Source: Artemisia argyi (taxonomy: Eukaryota; Streptophyta; Magnoliopsida; Asterales; Asteraceae). From it: DNA of 64,000 nucleotides. How positions within the stretch are numbered: position 1 is the stretch's first letter; the number at the start of each line of letters is the position of its first letter. The notes beneath the pieces were generated by a model. It searched no databases, was not told the DNA's origin, and worked only from the letters and a program-made list of their open reading frames with translations. Below, piece after piece: positions 12,343 through 24,029 of the stretch. The stretch spans positions 113,655,728 to 113,719,727 of the forward strand of contig CM060693.1 of assembly GCA_030686995.1 (NCBI GenBank). The letters run 5' to 3'. Both the position numbers and the translations under genes were made by a program.

Positions 12343-12757
12343 GGTTGCCACAGATGATGAAAGCATGATGCGTTTAATTCAGGGAGACGAAACTATATAT
12401 GAATCATCATATTCTGTTTCCCGGGACGGCTCAAACACAAACTAACATGATTCAATTCATTATACAAATTTCCTAAACATTGTACGAATCTACAGTCTTC
12501 CGCAACATACAATAAAGTTAAAGATTGGTAGTCATGTAATGTTAACCCAAGACATTAATCGAAGAGTGGGTTTATTGCACGGTACAAGGCTACAAGTGCA
12601 AAGGTTGGGTGCCAATGTTATCGAAGCGAAGATCATATCTGGTGAAAATGTTGGTATGATTTGTTGTATTCCACGTATGCTAATAATCTCTTCGGGAACA
12701 AAGAATTCCTTCAAATTAGATAGAAGACAATTTCCTTTTAAAGTATGTTTATTGTAA
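12340..12757 (+). pseudogene. Helitron Pif1-type helicase fragment
   Basis: Reads MVATDDESMMRLIQGDETIY, then GSNTN, a TAA stop at 12443-12445, then in the same frame NFLNIVRIYSLPQHTIKLKIGS, HVMLTQDINRRVGLLHGTRL and RRQFPFKV. This matches the C-terminal half of Helitron-encoded Pif1-like helicases (the block normally written LRNID...GLCNGTRL...IPRI...RRQFP). The Walker A/B motifs and the Rep domain are absent and one nonsense codon is present, so it is a relic. The reading frame is continuous with the upstream exon at 12228. No Helitron termini were recognised. Confidence 0.82.
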
Positions 12758-13115
12758 TGAGCAGAATTAATTGATTTGAACTTTATTTCATAAGCATTTA
12801 ATGGTTCAATGTTTTATTTATTTAATGTTCTGTATTGTTACATGCAAATAACCCACTTTAATTAAAATAACCTTTGTTAGACTTGATTGTATCAATGTTG
12901 ATTTACAACGACATTCTATATCACATATTTATATTTATACGTCATCATAATATATGTTTTAAAAATCATTCATATATATACACATACAAAAACAATTTAT
13001 GTAAAAAAGGTTAGTACATATACAATTTTTTTATACAATTTTAACTATAAATAATCATGTAGAAAAATACAACTTATAATATGAAGATAAAAAGTTAAAA
13101 CAAATGCTAATAATA
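12758..13115. other. AT-rich non-coding stretch
   Basis: No open frame or signal seen. It probably belongs to the intron or spacer into which the hAT MITE inserted. Confidence 0.5.
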
Positions 13116-13203
13116 TCCATTAACAGTGGCGGCGATTAGCATGTGCAAGTGGTGCAACCGCACCGGGGCCCCTTTGTAAGGGGCCCCAAATTTAGTATAC
13201 ATC

Positions 13204-16200
13204 TGATTGGCTCCAAACCACCTAACTTATATTGACCAAATAAAGGTCAACAAAGTCAAAGGCCTAGAGTCAATGCTCCGCGGAATATAGTGGTTTCCCC
13301 GGGTCGTATGTCCCGACGAGGTGTGAATTGTAAACAAACGGTTATTTGATCGGGTGAATTTGGATGAAAAGGGGTTTATGATTGATTAAACTACTGATTT
13401 ATACAATGAAATAGCTTAAAGAAGCTATATGAATAAGACGGGAAGCTAAGAAAAACCAGAAACGATTTAAACTTAATAACGCGTACGTTACGTTTAAATA
13501 AAACGTAAACGTACAAAATAAAAAGTGAAAATGAAAATCTGAAAACACCCAGGGGGTGAAAATGAACTTTTTACAATTCTAAAGTTAAAAGAAAATTTAA
13601 AATGAAAATAAAGTTATTAAAATGATTATTTTAATATTTAAATTCTATTTAATTACTTAAAACTATTTTAAATCTAATTTAAAATAAACTAAAATTAATA
13701 AAGGTTACAAAATAAACTAAGAATTTACAAAAATATTTTCTAAACCTTAAAAAGAACTTGAAGAAAGTATAAAAAATAAAAATAAATATTTTTGTCTTTT
13801 TGTGATTTTTATATTAATTAATTACTAATTAATTACTAATTACTAATTAAACTATTTTAAATTAAGAAAATTACTAAATGAACAGTAAAAATTCTAAGAA
13901 AATTTCTAAAATTACTTTATAACATATAAAAGCTATAAAAAATATAAAAACTTGATTTTACTTAATAAAAACTAATTATGCTATTTTAAATTTAATATTA
14001 ATTAATAATTAATAAAACTAAAATTAATTCTAATAAATACTAAATGAAAAGATAAAAATCTGAAAAAATTATTATAACTACTTTAATATAATAGGTAATT
14101 AATAAAAATATAAAAATGACAGGTACTTAATAAAAATATAAAAATGAAAATTAAAATTAAATTACATTAAATAGAAACTATCACTTAATTTTCAATTTGT
14201 TTTTCTTGCTTTTTCTTTTACAAACCTATTAAATACTTAAAAACAACAAACTTTTATAAAAACAAACTTTTTGAAAACTTGAAAATAAGCTGGAATAAGC
14301 CAAAACTTGAAACAGTTGACTTTGGTTGACCAGATTTGGAAATAAGCTAAAATGGCTAAAAGTGGGGTCCACTCTGGTTGAAACTGATCCAAACAACTTA
14401 TTAGAACATGTAAAAGCTTGAATAAACAAGTGGGGACACTGAATAAGCCAAAAAGCCAACAAATAAGCAATTGCTTATTATTTCTGGACTGGAAGTGGGA
14501 CAGCTTTCTTTGGTGATTTCAAGTGGGGTCCACTGGGTATTAAGTCAAACCAAGGGTCAAATGAGGAACCCTACTAGGAGGGGGGTTGAATGGAACCAGT
14601 ATCAAGGGTTGTTGCCCACTGGGTTGCTCAGAAACCACCACCAAAGTGGTGGTGGTGGTGATGAACTGCTGATGCAGCAGGGGTGGTGTGCCCTGCAGCC
14701 TCCTTGTGGGCAATGTGGGGCCCACACAAAAATTAGCAAAAATCAAATGATGCAAGAACCTTAGAGATGAGGTGGTAGAGAACACATAGGAACAATTTTC
14801 AACCTCTAAATCAACTCACAAAAATCACAATAATTATTTCAATTTTGGTAAAAATCTGAGACTAGGTAAATTGACTTTTGATGAAATCTTTGCTAAATTG
14901 ACTTTTATGGAGTTTGGGCTTAATCTACTAATTGGATAACATGTAATAAGCAATAATAAGAGTGAAATAAGCTTGGAAAACAACTTTCATGCCAAAATGG
15001 GTGGGTTTGGATCACCAACTGCCCAACAGTGGGTCTAATGGGTGAGTTGGAGTTGATTTTGACTAAACAGAGAAAAAGGACCAAATATGAGACTTAATAT
15101 GACCTAATATAACCTAAGTAGATATGTGTACACTAAAAATACAATAAAACAACAACTAGATAGGATGGAATAGGCTGATCCAAACACACCCTTAAAAACT
15201 GAAATGGAAATTATGTGAGGTGAACTCACAACCTAAACCATGAAAACGACTGAGATGCCTAAACTAACCAATATTGAACATTATTAAGCAAGATTAACCA
15301 ATATTTAAACCATATGCTACTAACACAGAATGCATAAAATGGAATATAGACAAATAACTTACAAGATGGAGTTCAACTAATCAACTGAGAACAAAGGCAC
15401 CACTACTAACCTAACACCTCCCTCTGAGGTTCTAAACCATGAAAATCCAAAATCTTCCTTGCCCACTGCCTCAATCCTTCTTATGCATTTATTTTTTTTT
15501 TTTTATTTTCTAACTACTTTTTTTTATTATTAGAAATTTATGTAAACTAAACAAGAGCAATAAAAATGGAACTTATGCTGCAAACAGATTACAATGGGAC
15601 TGATTTGAGTTGAATGGAACAAGAAACAACAATCATTCACAAGGTTAAGCAAAGTTATCAATTTCACTTAAAGTTGCCACAACTGAATTTATACTTGTGA
15701 ATGGAAACTAAGAAAACTACTGAGATCTTTTCATTAACTTCAAAAGCTTGATACAACTTGAACTTAAAACTGAATTTTAAAAGTTTACAATGGAATTTAA
15801 AGTTTACACTACGAAATGGTCTAAAGACATTGACAAACTATAAACTTCTCTTTTTCTTTTCTTTTATAGCTCCTGGAGGTCCACTGAATCTTTCCCACTT
15901 GTGTTGGACCCTTGGATTAGCCTCTTGTGATCTCAACTGTTTAAAACGGATTTGGCGGGAAAAGCACCACATGGCAGTTTAGTGGGGGTAGGTTAGGTAG
16001 ATGGGATTATTAATGAGGGGGAGGGTTTTGGTGAAGGTATTAATTGGGTTTGGTGAGGGATTTGTGGAGTTTGGAGAGGAGGGGGGAAGAAAACATGGAA
16101 GCAGGTTTTGAGGGGTTGGGGATGGGTGAACAGTAACTGGCGGTTAGGGTGTGGGTTTGACCCGCGTTGACTGGGTGGACGGGGGTATTAGTTTAAAAGG

Positions 16201-16956
16201 GAAGATGGGCTTTAGTTTAGTGGGCTTAGGTGTTGGATCAGACCAAAAGAATAGTAATGGGTGGGTTGTTTGGTTTGTTTGTTTAATTTTTGAGTCCACT
16301 TGGTTTTTAACTAATAATCATCAAGGACCATTTTTGTAGTTTTCAGAAAGTTGTGGGCTGAAATGGTACAAACTCCAAAGATGTAATAAGGACCCATTTT
16401 GCAATGTTAAAATATCCCAAGAACCAATATTTAATATTTTTCAAAATTTAAAAGTTCAGGGATCAAAACTGCCAATTTTGCAAAGTACAGGGACCAAACA
16501 TGTAATTTTCCACAAAACTTTCACCCAGGGACTAAAATTGATTTTTGTAACTTCCCAAGGACTAAAAGTGATTTTTCTTTCAAAATTATCCCACCAGGGA
16601 CTGAATCTGCCAATTATTGAAACTCCAGGGACCAAAAGTGTAAATTTCCAAAACTTTCCAATTTTTCACCAAAGGACTAAATATGACATTTTATGATTTC
16701 AAAATGACCTTTGGTGATAATTTTCTATATTTTGAATATCCAGGGACTAGTTTTGTAATTTTATGAAAGTTGAGGGACTGAAACTGCCAATTTTGCAAAC
16801 TTTGTGCGTTTTTCATTTGTTTTTGCTCGTTTTGCATCTAAGACATATAAAACACAATTTTGAAATATTTTTAGTATTTTGATGCATTACTGAGTGTTTT
16901 TGTATGTTTTGGCAGTTCATATAAGACAAAAATGATGAGTATTTGAGCACTCATCA
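13204..16956 (-). repeat. 3' LTR of the young LARD
   Basis: Direct repeat of 20280-24029, 3753 bp. On the minus strand it starts TGATGAGT and ends CCAATCA. It contains the 24-base terminal hairpin at 16933-16956, degenerate AGTCCCTGG repeats (16330-16790), a CACCACCAAAGTGGTGG palindrome (about 14636) and a long AT-rich half (13560-14230). Confidence 0.95.
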
Positions 16957-16972
16957 ATCCCCCACACTAAAC
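16957..16972 (-). other. Polypurine tract of the young LARD
   Basis: Minus strand GTTTAGTGTGGGGGAT directly abuts the 3' LTR start. Further GTGTGGGGG copies lie at 17518-17529 and about 17667-17679. Confidence 0.88.
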
Positions 16973-17747
16973 TATTGCTAGTCCCTAGCAATACTGTTTT
17001 GAAAACTTGATGGATTTGAAAAACTCTTTACCAAAAGCCATCACTTCTGGAGTAGCCAGGTGTAAGAACTGTGGCACACCTGATAACCGTGTGATTTTGA
17101 GCAAACCACCAGCTTTCAACGGATTTGAGAAGTCTTTACCAAAAGCCGTTTGCTTCTGGACTAGCCAGCTCTTGATGGAATAGTCAACATCTTGGTGAGC
17201 TGATTACCAATTATGGATTTTCCACGGCCTTTACCACAAGCCATAATCTTGCGGGCTAGCCAACTCATTTGTTTTCGGGGAGTTGATGACCCACACAATT
17301 TTGGGCAAATTGCCAGCCGTCAACGGATTTGAGTTGTCTTTACCAAGAGCCGTTTGCTCCTGGACTAGCCAATCCCTTTTGTCGCTTAGACAAGGCGGAC
17401 TGATTACCACAAAAATTTTGAAGCACCAGTGAAAAATTTTTGAAAATTTTGAAATTTTGGCAAAAACGGGGGTATTATATAGTAAAATGTGATAAAATTC
17501 GCTAGAATAGCGAATACCCCCCCACACTAAGCATGAATATTGTCCTCAATATTCAAAATCCCGGCTATTATGCCGACATTTTGAACGTAAAAGGGCAACA
17601 TTACAAGCTAAGCGTGGAAAACACCATTTTGTATTTTCACGCATTTGTAACCATAGCATGGGGGACTCCCCCACACTTAGGGTGAAAACCCTATAAGCAT
17701 GCTATTATTTTTGTTTACCGAGTCGCTAGCTTGACTCGACCCCGAAT
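16973..17747 (-). repeat. Tandem repeats in the LARD 3' non-coding region
   Basis: Four degenerate units of roughly 105 bp lie at about 17013-17410. Each includes, on the plus strand, CTTTACCA(A/C)(A/G)AGCC followed by a CTGG(A/G)(C/G)TAGCCA block. An inverted repeat GAATATTG/CAATATTC sits at about 17535-17555 next to a GTGTGGGGG motif. The same arrangement recurs in the related element at 51800-52560, so it is conserved outside the coding region. Confidence 0.75.
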
Positions 17748-20087
17748 TCATTTGTCCTTGGGGAAGCATGATGTGGAAGAAACAATCTCAATCGGACTTT
17801 CATTCAAAATGTTTGGACAAACATATGAAGCACGTGAAAGTTCCACACCGATGAGATAAGTGCCCGGCTCAAGATAATGATACATGAAAATGCCGGGATC
17901 AAATATAGTGTCCTCACTCCCGAAGGAGTGAAGAAGAGGAGAAATCACCTGGTAGGTGAAGGAAAGAAGAGAGATCTGAATAGCAATTAAGATAAGAACT
18001 TCCTCCTCAAGAAATGTATATTCAAGTGGAGGAGGCAAGTCCTTGAGCTTGATCTCAGGAAATTTATCAGTTTCCTCAACTGATTTGATTTCCTCATTAT
18101 GAAGTTGTTTGGGTGGGAGAGGGGGGAAGGGATCTTCGTTTAACAAACTTTCTAGAAAAAGAATGTCCCCCTCAGGATCAAGATAATCATCATCAACTTC
18201 ATATGAAGTTGAACTATCTTCAGTAAGAAAAGCCTCGAATTCGTCCAGATCATTTTCACTATCCGAAGGAAGTGGATTGATCTGAGTAAGTTCAATCGAA
18301 GGATCATGAGTAAGTAAGAATTCTAACTCTCTCAAATCCTCTTCAAAGTCAAAGACTTCATTTTCATCCCTTGGTGGGATGGGAACTATATGAGAGAGTT
18401 CATCAGCGAACTCTTCAAGAAGAAAGTCAACATCAGGGTGGAGAAGTGATGCATCAACAAATTCAATGTCTCCATAAGATAAACAATCATCACTAGAATC
18501 AGAGACAGTCTCAATTTGATCATTTGGATTATTAGGGGGTGAAGGAATATCACACACATGATCCAAAGTCCCCTGTGACTCTCCTGGGATTGGGACAAGG
18601 ATCTCAACACTAGACTTTATTAATTCGTCCGATTCCTTATCAGGAATAGTGCTAAGATGCTCATCCCCCATGATCGGAGAGTGAGTGTGAACTTCGGGTG
18701 TGATAATAGACTGAGGGGGATAAGAAAGACTAGCACACATAGAATTTATATTTTTCATGTGTTCTTCTGCTAGCAATTCTTGCATAGTCTTATCTCCCTG
18801 AGCTTCCATGGAAGGAATCTCAACTGATGAACTGGATGAATCTTTGTAATATTCCTTCATTTGAATAGAATCCTCATCATCGTCGTCATCATGAAGAGCA
18901 GCAAAGCGAAGATTGGCACGTATTTTAGCCGCTCTTTGCTCAGCAAGTAATTCTTCCATGCTCTTTTCGTTTCTCGCTGCTCGTTCTTCAGCAAGTAATT
19001 CTGTCATAGATTTCTCACGAGAGCTTTGAAACGATGTAGTAGCCAACTCCTCCTTAAGATCTTTCAATATCTCAAGAGTCTCTATTAAAATTTCTTGCGC
19101 AGTAACAAGAGGAGTTGCTTGGGACATCTGGTATTGTGGAGATGGGTCTGAATACGAATAGTCGTAATTGTTACCAGGAAACGGATTCCCTGTTTGACAA
19201 TCAGAGCTAGTGTGTGGACCTCCACAATACTCACAACAGTAAAACTGATGTGGCTGTGAGACATATGTGCTGAAGTCATAATTGTTATCAGGAAATTGCT
19301 CATAGACAAGCGTGTTTCCCGATTGACAATCAGAACTATAGTGCGAACCACCACAGTACTCACAACAGTAAAACTGTTGAGTCTGGCTTGGTGTAACTTG
19401 ATACGAAGCATCATTGAAGTTTGGATAATATGATTCTTGCTCGTATGAATGTGATGGGTAATCGGAAAAATTTGAAGAGTCGTTGAATGAGTCTTGATTA
19501 GGGTCATAAGCAAATGAATTACTCGACCCACAAAACAAACAACTCCCGTTTTGAATATCGTTACCACATTGCACACATGTACACCAACGACATGGCAAAC
19601 CAAAAAGAGGCTCACCACAACCGACACAAGGAACAAAATCTGGAGGTGGGACAAGTGGTGTGCTCTTAGAGCTAGCAATTTCCACCACTTCCGTTATGGT
19701 CTCGGGTTTTGGTTCTTGATAAATGTGAAGGTTAGGTAAGTCGTTCTTTTCAGTCGCTGCCCTAAGCTCAGCACGTATGCTTGACAAACTTTTGACCGTA
19801 AACCGTGAAAGGTTAGGATCAATTCTTGAAGGTTTAGGAGTAATTGTGAGCTTAGGTTCTTGGACAACCGTAGGTTGGACGTATTTAGCACTTCCACCGT
19901 CAGAGGGAAGTACCGGGTCCTTTGTCACCTCGGTTTCTCGATTCATTTCCCTCACCGGAGAGGGAATAGGAATCGAAGGTCCATCATAATCACTACGACA
20001 TCTCGATATTTTTGACAAGGCCATAAATTTTTCAATTTTGCTTTGAAAGGCCCATTGCTCAAAGAAATCGTCATCGAGAGATGTCAT
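17748..20087 (-). CDS. LARD polyprotein-like ORF, 779 residues, gag-pol derived with zinc modules
   Basis: One uninterrupted frame. Residues about 30-75 (SDYDGPSIP...RETEVTKD) correspond to the gag-protease junction of the Athila-type element. Residues about 154-186 form a Cys-rich module (CVGCGEPLFGLPCRWCTCVQ, then CGN...C..CG). Two zinc-knuckle-like repeats follow (FYCCEYCGGSHYSSDCQ and FYCCEYCGGPHTSSDCQ). Next come charged helical repeats (SMTELLAEERAA, SMEELLAEQRAAKI), long acidic stretches, then a linker (DPEGDILFLESLLNEDPFPP...LKDLPPPLEYTFLE) homologous to the Athila protease-RT linker. The C terminus has a hydrophobic stretch (VLILIAIQISLLSF) and HSFGSEDTIFDPGI. No enzymatic domain is present. 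It may bind RNA or take part in particles built by a helper; this is inference. The leader from primer site to ATG is about 170 nt. Confidence 0.85.
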   Translation of the reverse strand: MTSLDDDFFEQWAFQSKIEKFMALSKISRCRSDYDGPSIPIPSPVREMNRETEVTKDPVLPSDGGSAKYVQPTVVQEPKLTITPKPSRIDPNLSRFTVKSLSSIRAELRAATEKNDLPNLHIYQEPKPETITEVVEIASSKSTPLVPPPDFVPCVGCGEPLFGLPCRWCTCVQCGNDIQNGSCLFCGSSNSFAYDPNQDSFNDSSNFSDYPSHSYEQESYYPNFNDASYQVTPSQTQQFYCCEYCGGSHYSSDCQSGNTLVYEQFPDNNYDFSTYVSQPHQFYCCEYCGGPHTSSDCQTGNPFPGNNYDYSYSDPSPQYQMSQATPLVTAQEILIETLEILKDLKEELATTSFQSSREKSMTELLAEERAARNEKSMEELLAEQRAAKIRANLRFAALHDDDDDEDSIQMKEYYKDSSSSSVEIPSMEAQGDKTMQELLAEEHMKNINSMCASLSYPPQSIITPEVHTHSPIMGDEHLSTIPDKESDELIKSSVEILVPIPGESQGTLDHVCDIPSPPNNPNDQIETVSDSSDDCLSYGDIEFVDASLLHPDVDFLLEEFADELSHIVPIPPRDENEVFDFEEDLRELEFLLTHDPSIELTQINPLPSDSENDLDEFEAFLTEDSSTSYEVDDDYLDPEGDILFLESLLNEDPFPPLPPKQLHNEEIKSVEETDKFPEIKLKDLPPPLEYTFLEEEVLILIAIQISLLSFTYQVISPLLHSFGSEDTIFDPGIFMYHYLEPGTYLIGVELSRASYVCPNILNESPIEIVSSTSCFPKDK

Positions 20088-20256
20088 ATAGAATTATACA
20101 TGAGAAGGGTAAAAGAAGGTAGAATCAAATGGATAGAGGGTAAGGAAAAATATTTTTGGGTTTTTTATGAAAGATATGAACAAGTGTGGATAAATGTACA
20201 ATGGATTGAATTCCAAAAACACTAATCAGAAAAACCGTTTAGATACGCGCACAACC

Positions 20257-20274
20257 TCCCCGGCAGCGGCGCCA
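20257..20274 (-). other. Primer binding site of the young LARD
   Basis: Minus strand TGGCGCCGCTGCCGGGGA, five bases from the LTR. It has one difference from the standard plant tRNA-Asp site and also one difference from the site of the Athila-type element at 4758-4775. Confidence 0.92.
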
Positions 20275-20279
20275 AATTT

Positions 20280-23200
20280 TGATTGGCTCCAAACCACCTA
20301 ACTTATATTGACCAAATAAAGGTCAACAAAGTCAAAGGCCTAGAGTCAATGCTCCGCGGAATATAGTGGTTTCCCCGGGTCGTATGTCCCGACGAGGTGT
20401 GAATTGTAAACAAACGGTTATTTGATCGGGTGAATTTGGATGAAAAGGGGTTTATGATTGATTAAACTACTGATTTATACAATGAAATAGCTTAAAGAAG
20501 CTATATGAATAAGACGGGAAGCTAAGAAAAACCAGAAACGATTTAAACTTAATAACGCGTACGTTACGTTTAAATAAAACGTAAACGTACAAAATAAAAA
20601 GTGAAAATGAAAATCTGAAAACACCCAGGGGGTGAAAATGAACTTTTTACAATTCTAAAGTTAAAAGAAAATTTAAAATGAAAATAAAGTTATTAAAATG
20701 ATTATTTTAATATTTAAATTCTATTTAATTACTTAAAACTATTTTAAACCTAATTTAAAATAAACTAAAATTAATAAAGGTTACAAAATAAACTAAGAAT
20801 TTACAAAAATATTTTCTAAACCTTAAAAAGAACTTGAAGAAAGTATAAAAAATAAAAATAAATATTTTTGTCTTTTTGTGATTTTTATATTAATTAATTA
20901 CTAATTAATTACTAATTACTAATTAAACTATTTTAAATTAAGAAAATTACTAAATGAACAGTAAAAATTCTAAGAAAATTTCTAAAATTACTTTATAACA
21001 TCTAAAAGCTATAAAAAATATAAAAACTTGATTTTACTTAATAAAAACTAATTATGCTATTTTAAACTTAATATTAATTAATAATTAATAAAATTAAAAT
21101 TAATTCTAATAAATACTAAATGAAAAGATAAAAATCTGAAAAAATTATTATAACTACTTTAATATAATAGGTAATTAATAAAAATATAAAAATGACAAGT
21201 ACTTAATAAAAATATAAAAATGAAAATTAAAATTAAATTACATTAAATAGAAACTATCACTTAATTTTAAATTTATTTTTCTTGCTTTTTCTTTTACAAA
21301 CCTATTAAATACTTAAAACAACAAACTTTTATAAAAACAAACTTTTTGAAAACTTGAAAATAAGCTGGAATAAGCCAAAACTTGAAACAGTTGACTTTGG
21401 TTGACCAGATTTGGAAATAAGCTAAAATGGCTAAAAGTGGGGTCCACTCTGGTTGAAACTGATCCAAACAACTTATTAGAACATGTAAAAGCTTGAATAA
21501 ACAAGTGGGGACACTGAATAAGCCAAAAAGCCAACAAATAAGCAATTGCTTATTATTTCTGGACTGGAAGTGGGACAGCTTTCTTTGGTGATTTCAAGTG
21601 GGGTCCACTGGGTATTAAGTCAAACCAAGGGTCAAATGAGGAACCCTACTAGGAGGGGGGTTGAATGGAACCAGTATCAAGGGTTGTTGCCCACTGGGTT
21701 GCTCAGAAACCACCACCAAAGTGGTGGTGGTGGTGATGAACTGCTGATGCAGCAGGGGTGGTGTGCCCTGCAGCCTCCTTGTGGGCAATGTGGGGCCCAC
21801 ACAAAAATTAGCAAAAATCAAATGATGCAAGAACCTTAGAGATGAGGTGGTAGAGAACACATAGGAACAATTTTCAACCTCTAAATCAACTCACAAAAAT
21901 CACAATAATTATTTCAATTTTGGTAAAAATCTGAGACTAGGTAAATTGACTTTTGATGAAATCTTTGCTAAATTGACTTTTATGGAGTTTGGGCTTAATC
22001 TACTAATTGGATAACATGTAATAAGCAATAATAAGAGTGAAATAAGCTTGGAAAACAACTTTCATGCCAAAATGGGTGGGTTTGGATCACCAACTGCCCA
22101 ACAGTGGGTCTAATGGGTGAGTTGGAGTTGATTTTGACTAAACAGAGAAAAAGGACCAAATATGAGACTTAATATGACCTAATATAACCTAAGTAGATAT
22201 GTGTACACTAAAAATACAATAAAACAACAACTAGATAGGATGGAATAGGCTGATCCAAACACACCCTTAAAAACTGAAATGGAAATTATGTGAGGTGAAC
22301 TCACAACCTAAACCATGAAAACGACTGAGATGCCTAAACTAACCAATATTGAACATTATTAAGCAAGATTAACCAATATTTAAACCATATGCTACTAACA
22401 CAGAATGCATAAAATGGAATATAGACAAATAACTTACAAGATGGAGTTCAACTGATCAACTGAGAACAAAGGCACCACTACTAACCTAACACCTCCCTCT
22501 GAGGTTCTAAACCATGAAAATCCAAAATCTTCCTTGCCCACTGCCTCAATCCTTCTTATGCATTTATTTATTTTTTTTTTTTCTAACTACTTTTTTTTAT
22601 TATTAGAATTTTATGTAAACTAAAGAAGAGCAATAAAAATGGAACTTATGCTGCAAACAGATTACAATGGGACTGATTTGAGTTGAATGGAACAAGAAAC
22701 AACAATCATTCACAAGGTTAAGCAAAGTTATCAATTTCACTTAAAGTTGCCACAACTGAATTTATACTTGTGAATGGAAACTAAGAAAACTACTGAGATC
22801 TTTTCATTAACTTCAAAAGCTTGATACAACTTGAACTTAAAACTGAATTTTAAAAGTTTACAATGGAATTTAAAGTTTACACTACGAAATGGTCTAAAGA
22901 CATTGACAAACTATAAACTTCTCTTTTTCTTTTCTTTTATAGCTCCTGGAGGTCCACTGAATCTTTCCCACTTGTGTTGGACCCTTGGATTAGCCTCTTG
23001 TGATCTCAACTGTTTAAAACGGATTTGGCGGGAAAAGCACCACATGGCAGTTTAGTGGGGGTAGGTTAGGTAGATGGGATTATTAATGAGGGGGAGGGTT
23101 TTGGTGAAGGTATTAATTGGGTTTGGTGAGGGATTTGTGGAGTTTGGAGAGGAGGGGGGAAGAAAACATGGAAGCAGGTTTTGAGGGGTTGGGGATGGGT

Positions 23201-24029
23201 GAACAGTAACTGGCGGTTAGGGTGTGGGTTTGACCCGCGTTGACTGGGTGGACGGGGGTATTAGTTTAAAAGGGAAGATGGGCTTTAGTTTGGTGGGCTT
23301 AGGTGTTGGATCAGACCAAAAGAATAGTAATGGGTGGGTTGTTTGGTTTGTTTGTTTAATTTTTGAGTCCACTTGGTTTTTAACTAATAATCATCAAGGA
23401 CCATTTTTGTAGTTTTCAGAAAGTTGTGGGCTGAAATGGTACAAACTCCAAAGATGTAATAAGGACCCATTTTGCAATGTTAAAATATCCCAAGAACCAA
23501 TATTTAATATTTTTCAAAATTTAAAAGTTCAGGGATCAAAACTGCCAATTTTGCAAAGTACAGGGACCAAACATGTAATTTTCCACAAAACTTTCACCCA
23601 GGGACTAAAATTGATTTTTGTAACTTCCCAAGGACTAAAAGTGATTTTTCTTTCAAAATTATCCCACCAGGGACTGAATCTGCCAATTATTGAAACTCCA
23701 GGGACCAAAAGTGTAAATTTCCAAAACTTTCCAATTTTTCACCAAAGGACTAAATATGACATTTTATGATTTCAAAATGACCTTTGGTGATAATTTTCTA
23801 TATTTTGAATATCCAGGGACAAGTTTTGTAATTTTATGAAAGTTGAGGGACTGAAACTGCCAATTTTGCAAACTTTGTGCGTTTTTCATTTGTTTTTGCT
23901 CGTTTTGCATCTAAGACATATAAAACACAATTTTGAAATATTTTTAGTATTTTGATGCATTACTGAGTGTTTTTGTATGTTTTGGCAGTTCATATAAGAC
24001 AAAAATGATGAGTATTTGAGCACTCATCA
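20280..24029 (-). repeat. 5' LTR of the young LARD
   Basis: Direct repeat of 13204-16956, 3750 bp, adjoining the primer site. It should carry the element's promoter. I did not single out a TATA box with confidence. Confidence 0.95.

Larger units (their letters stand above)
13204..24029 (-). mobile_element. Young non-autonomous LTR retrotransposon (LARD type)
   Basis: Complete element, minus strand, 10.8 kb. It has two LTRs (13204-16956 and 20280-24029), a primer site (20274-20257), one long ORF (20087-17748), a tandem-repeat 3' non-coding region and a polypurine tract (16972-16957). The target duplication ACATC is exact at 13199-13203 and 24030-24034. The LTRs differ by only about 15 positions by eye, mostly single substitutions, so insertion was recent. 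No protease, reverse transcriptase, RNase H or integrase is present, so mobility must come from a partner. The shared primer site, LTR start and protein segments point to an Athila/Tat-like helper. Confidence 0.93.

Noticed and set aside
14229..14785. Open frames on both strands repeated at 21294-21860
   Set aside because: They lie inside the two LTR copies; duplication of the LTR explains their identity, and no protein similarity was recognised.
15758..16696. Small plus-strand frames repeated at 22831-23769
   Set aside because: Antisense within LTRs; the AGTCCCTGG array makes them look patterned, not coding.
17013..17410. Possible CRISPR-like array
   Set aside because: Units are about 105 bp, degenerate and contiguous, without conserved short repeats and unique spacers; a plant retrotransposon 3' region explains them.
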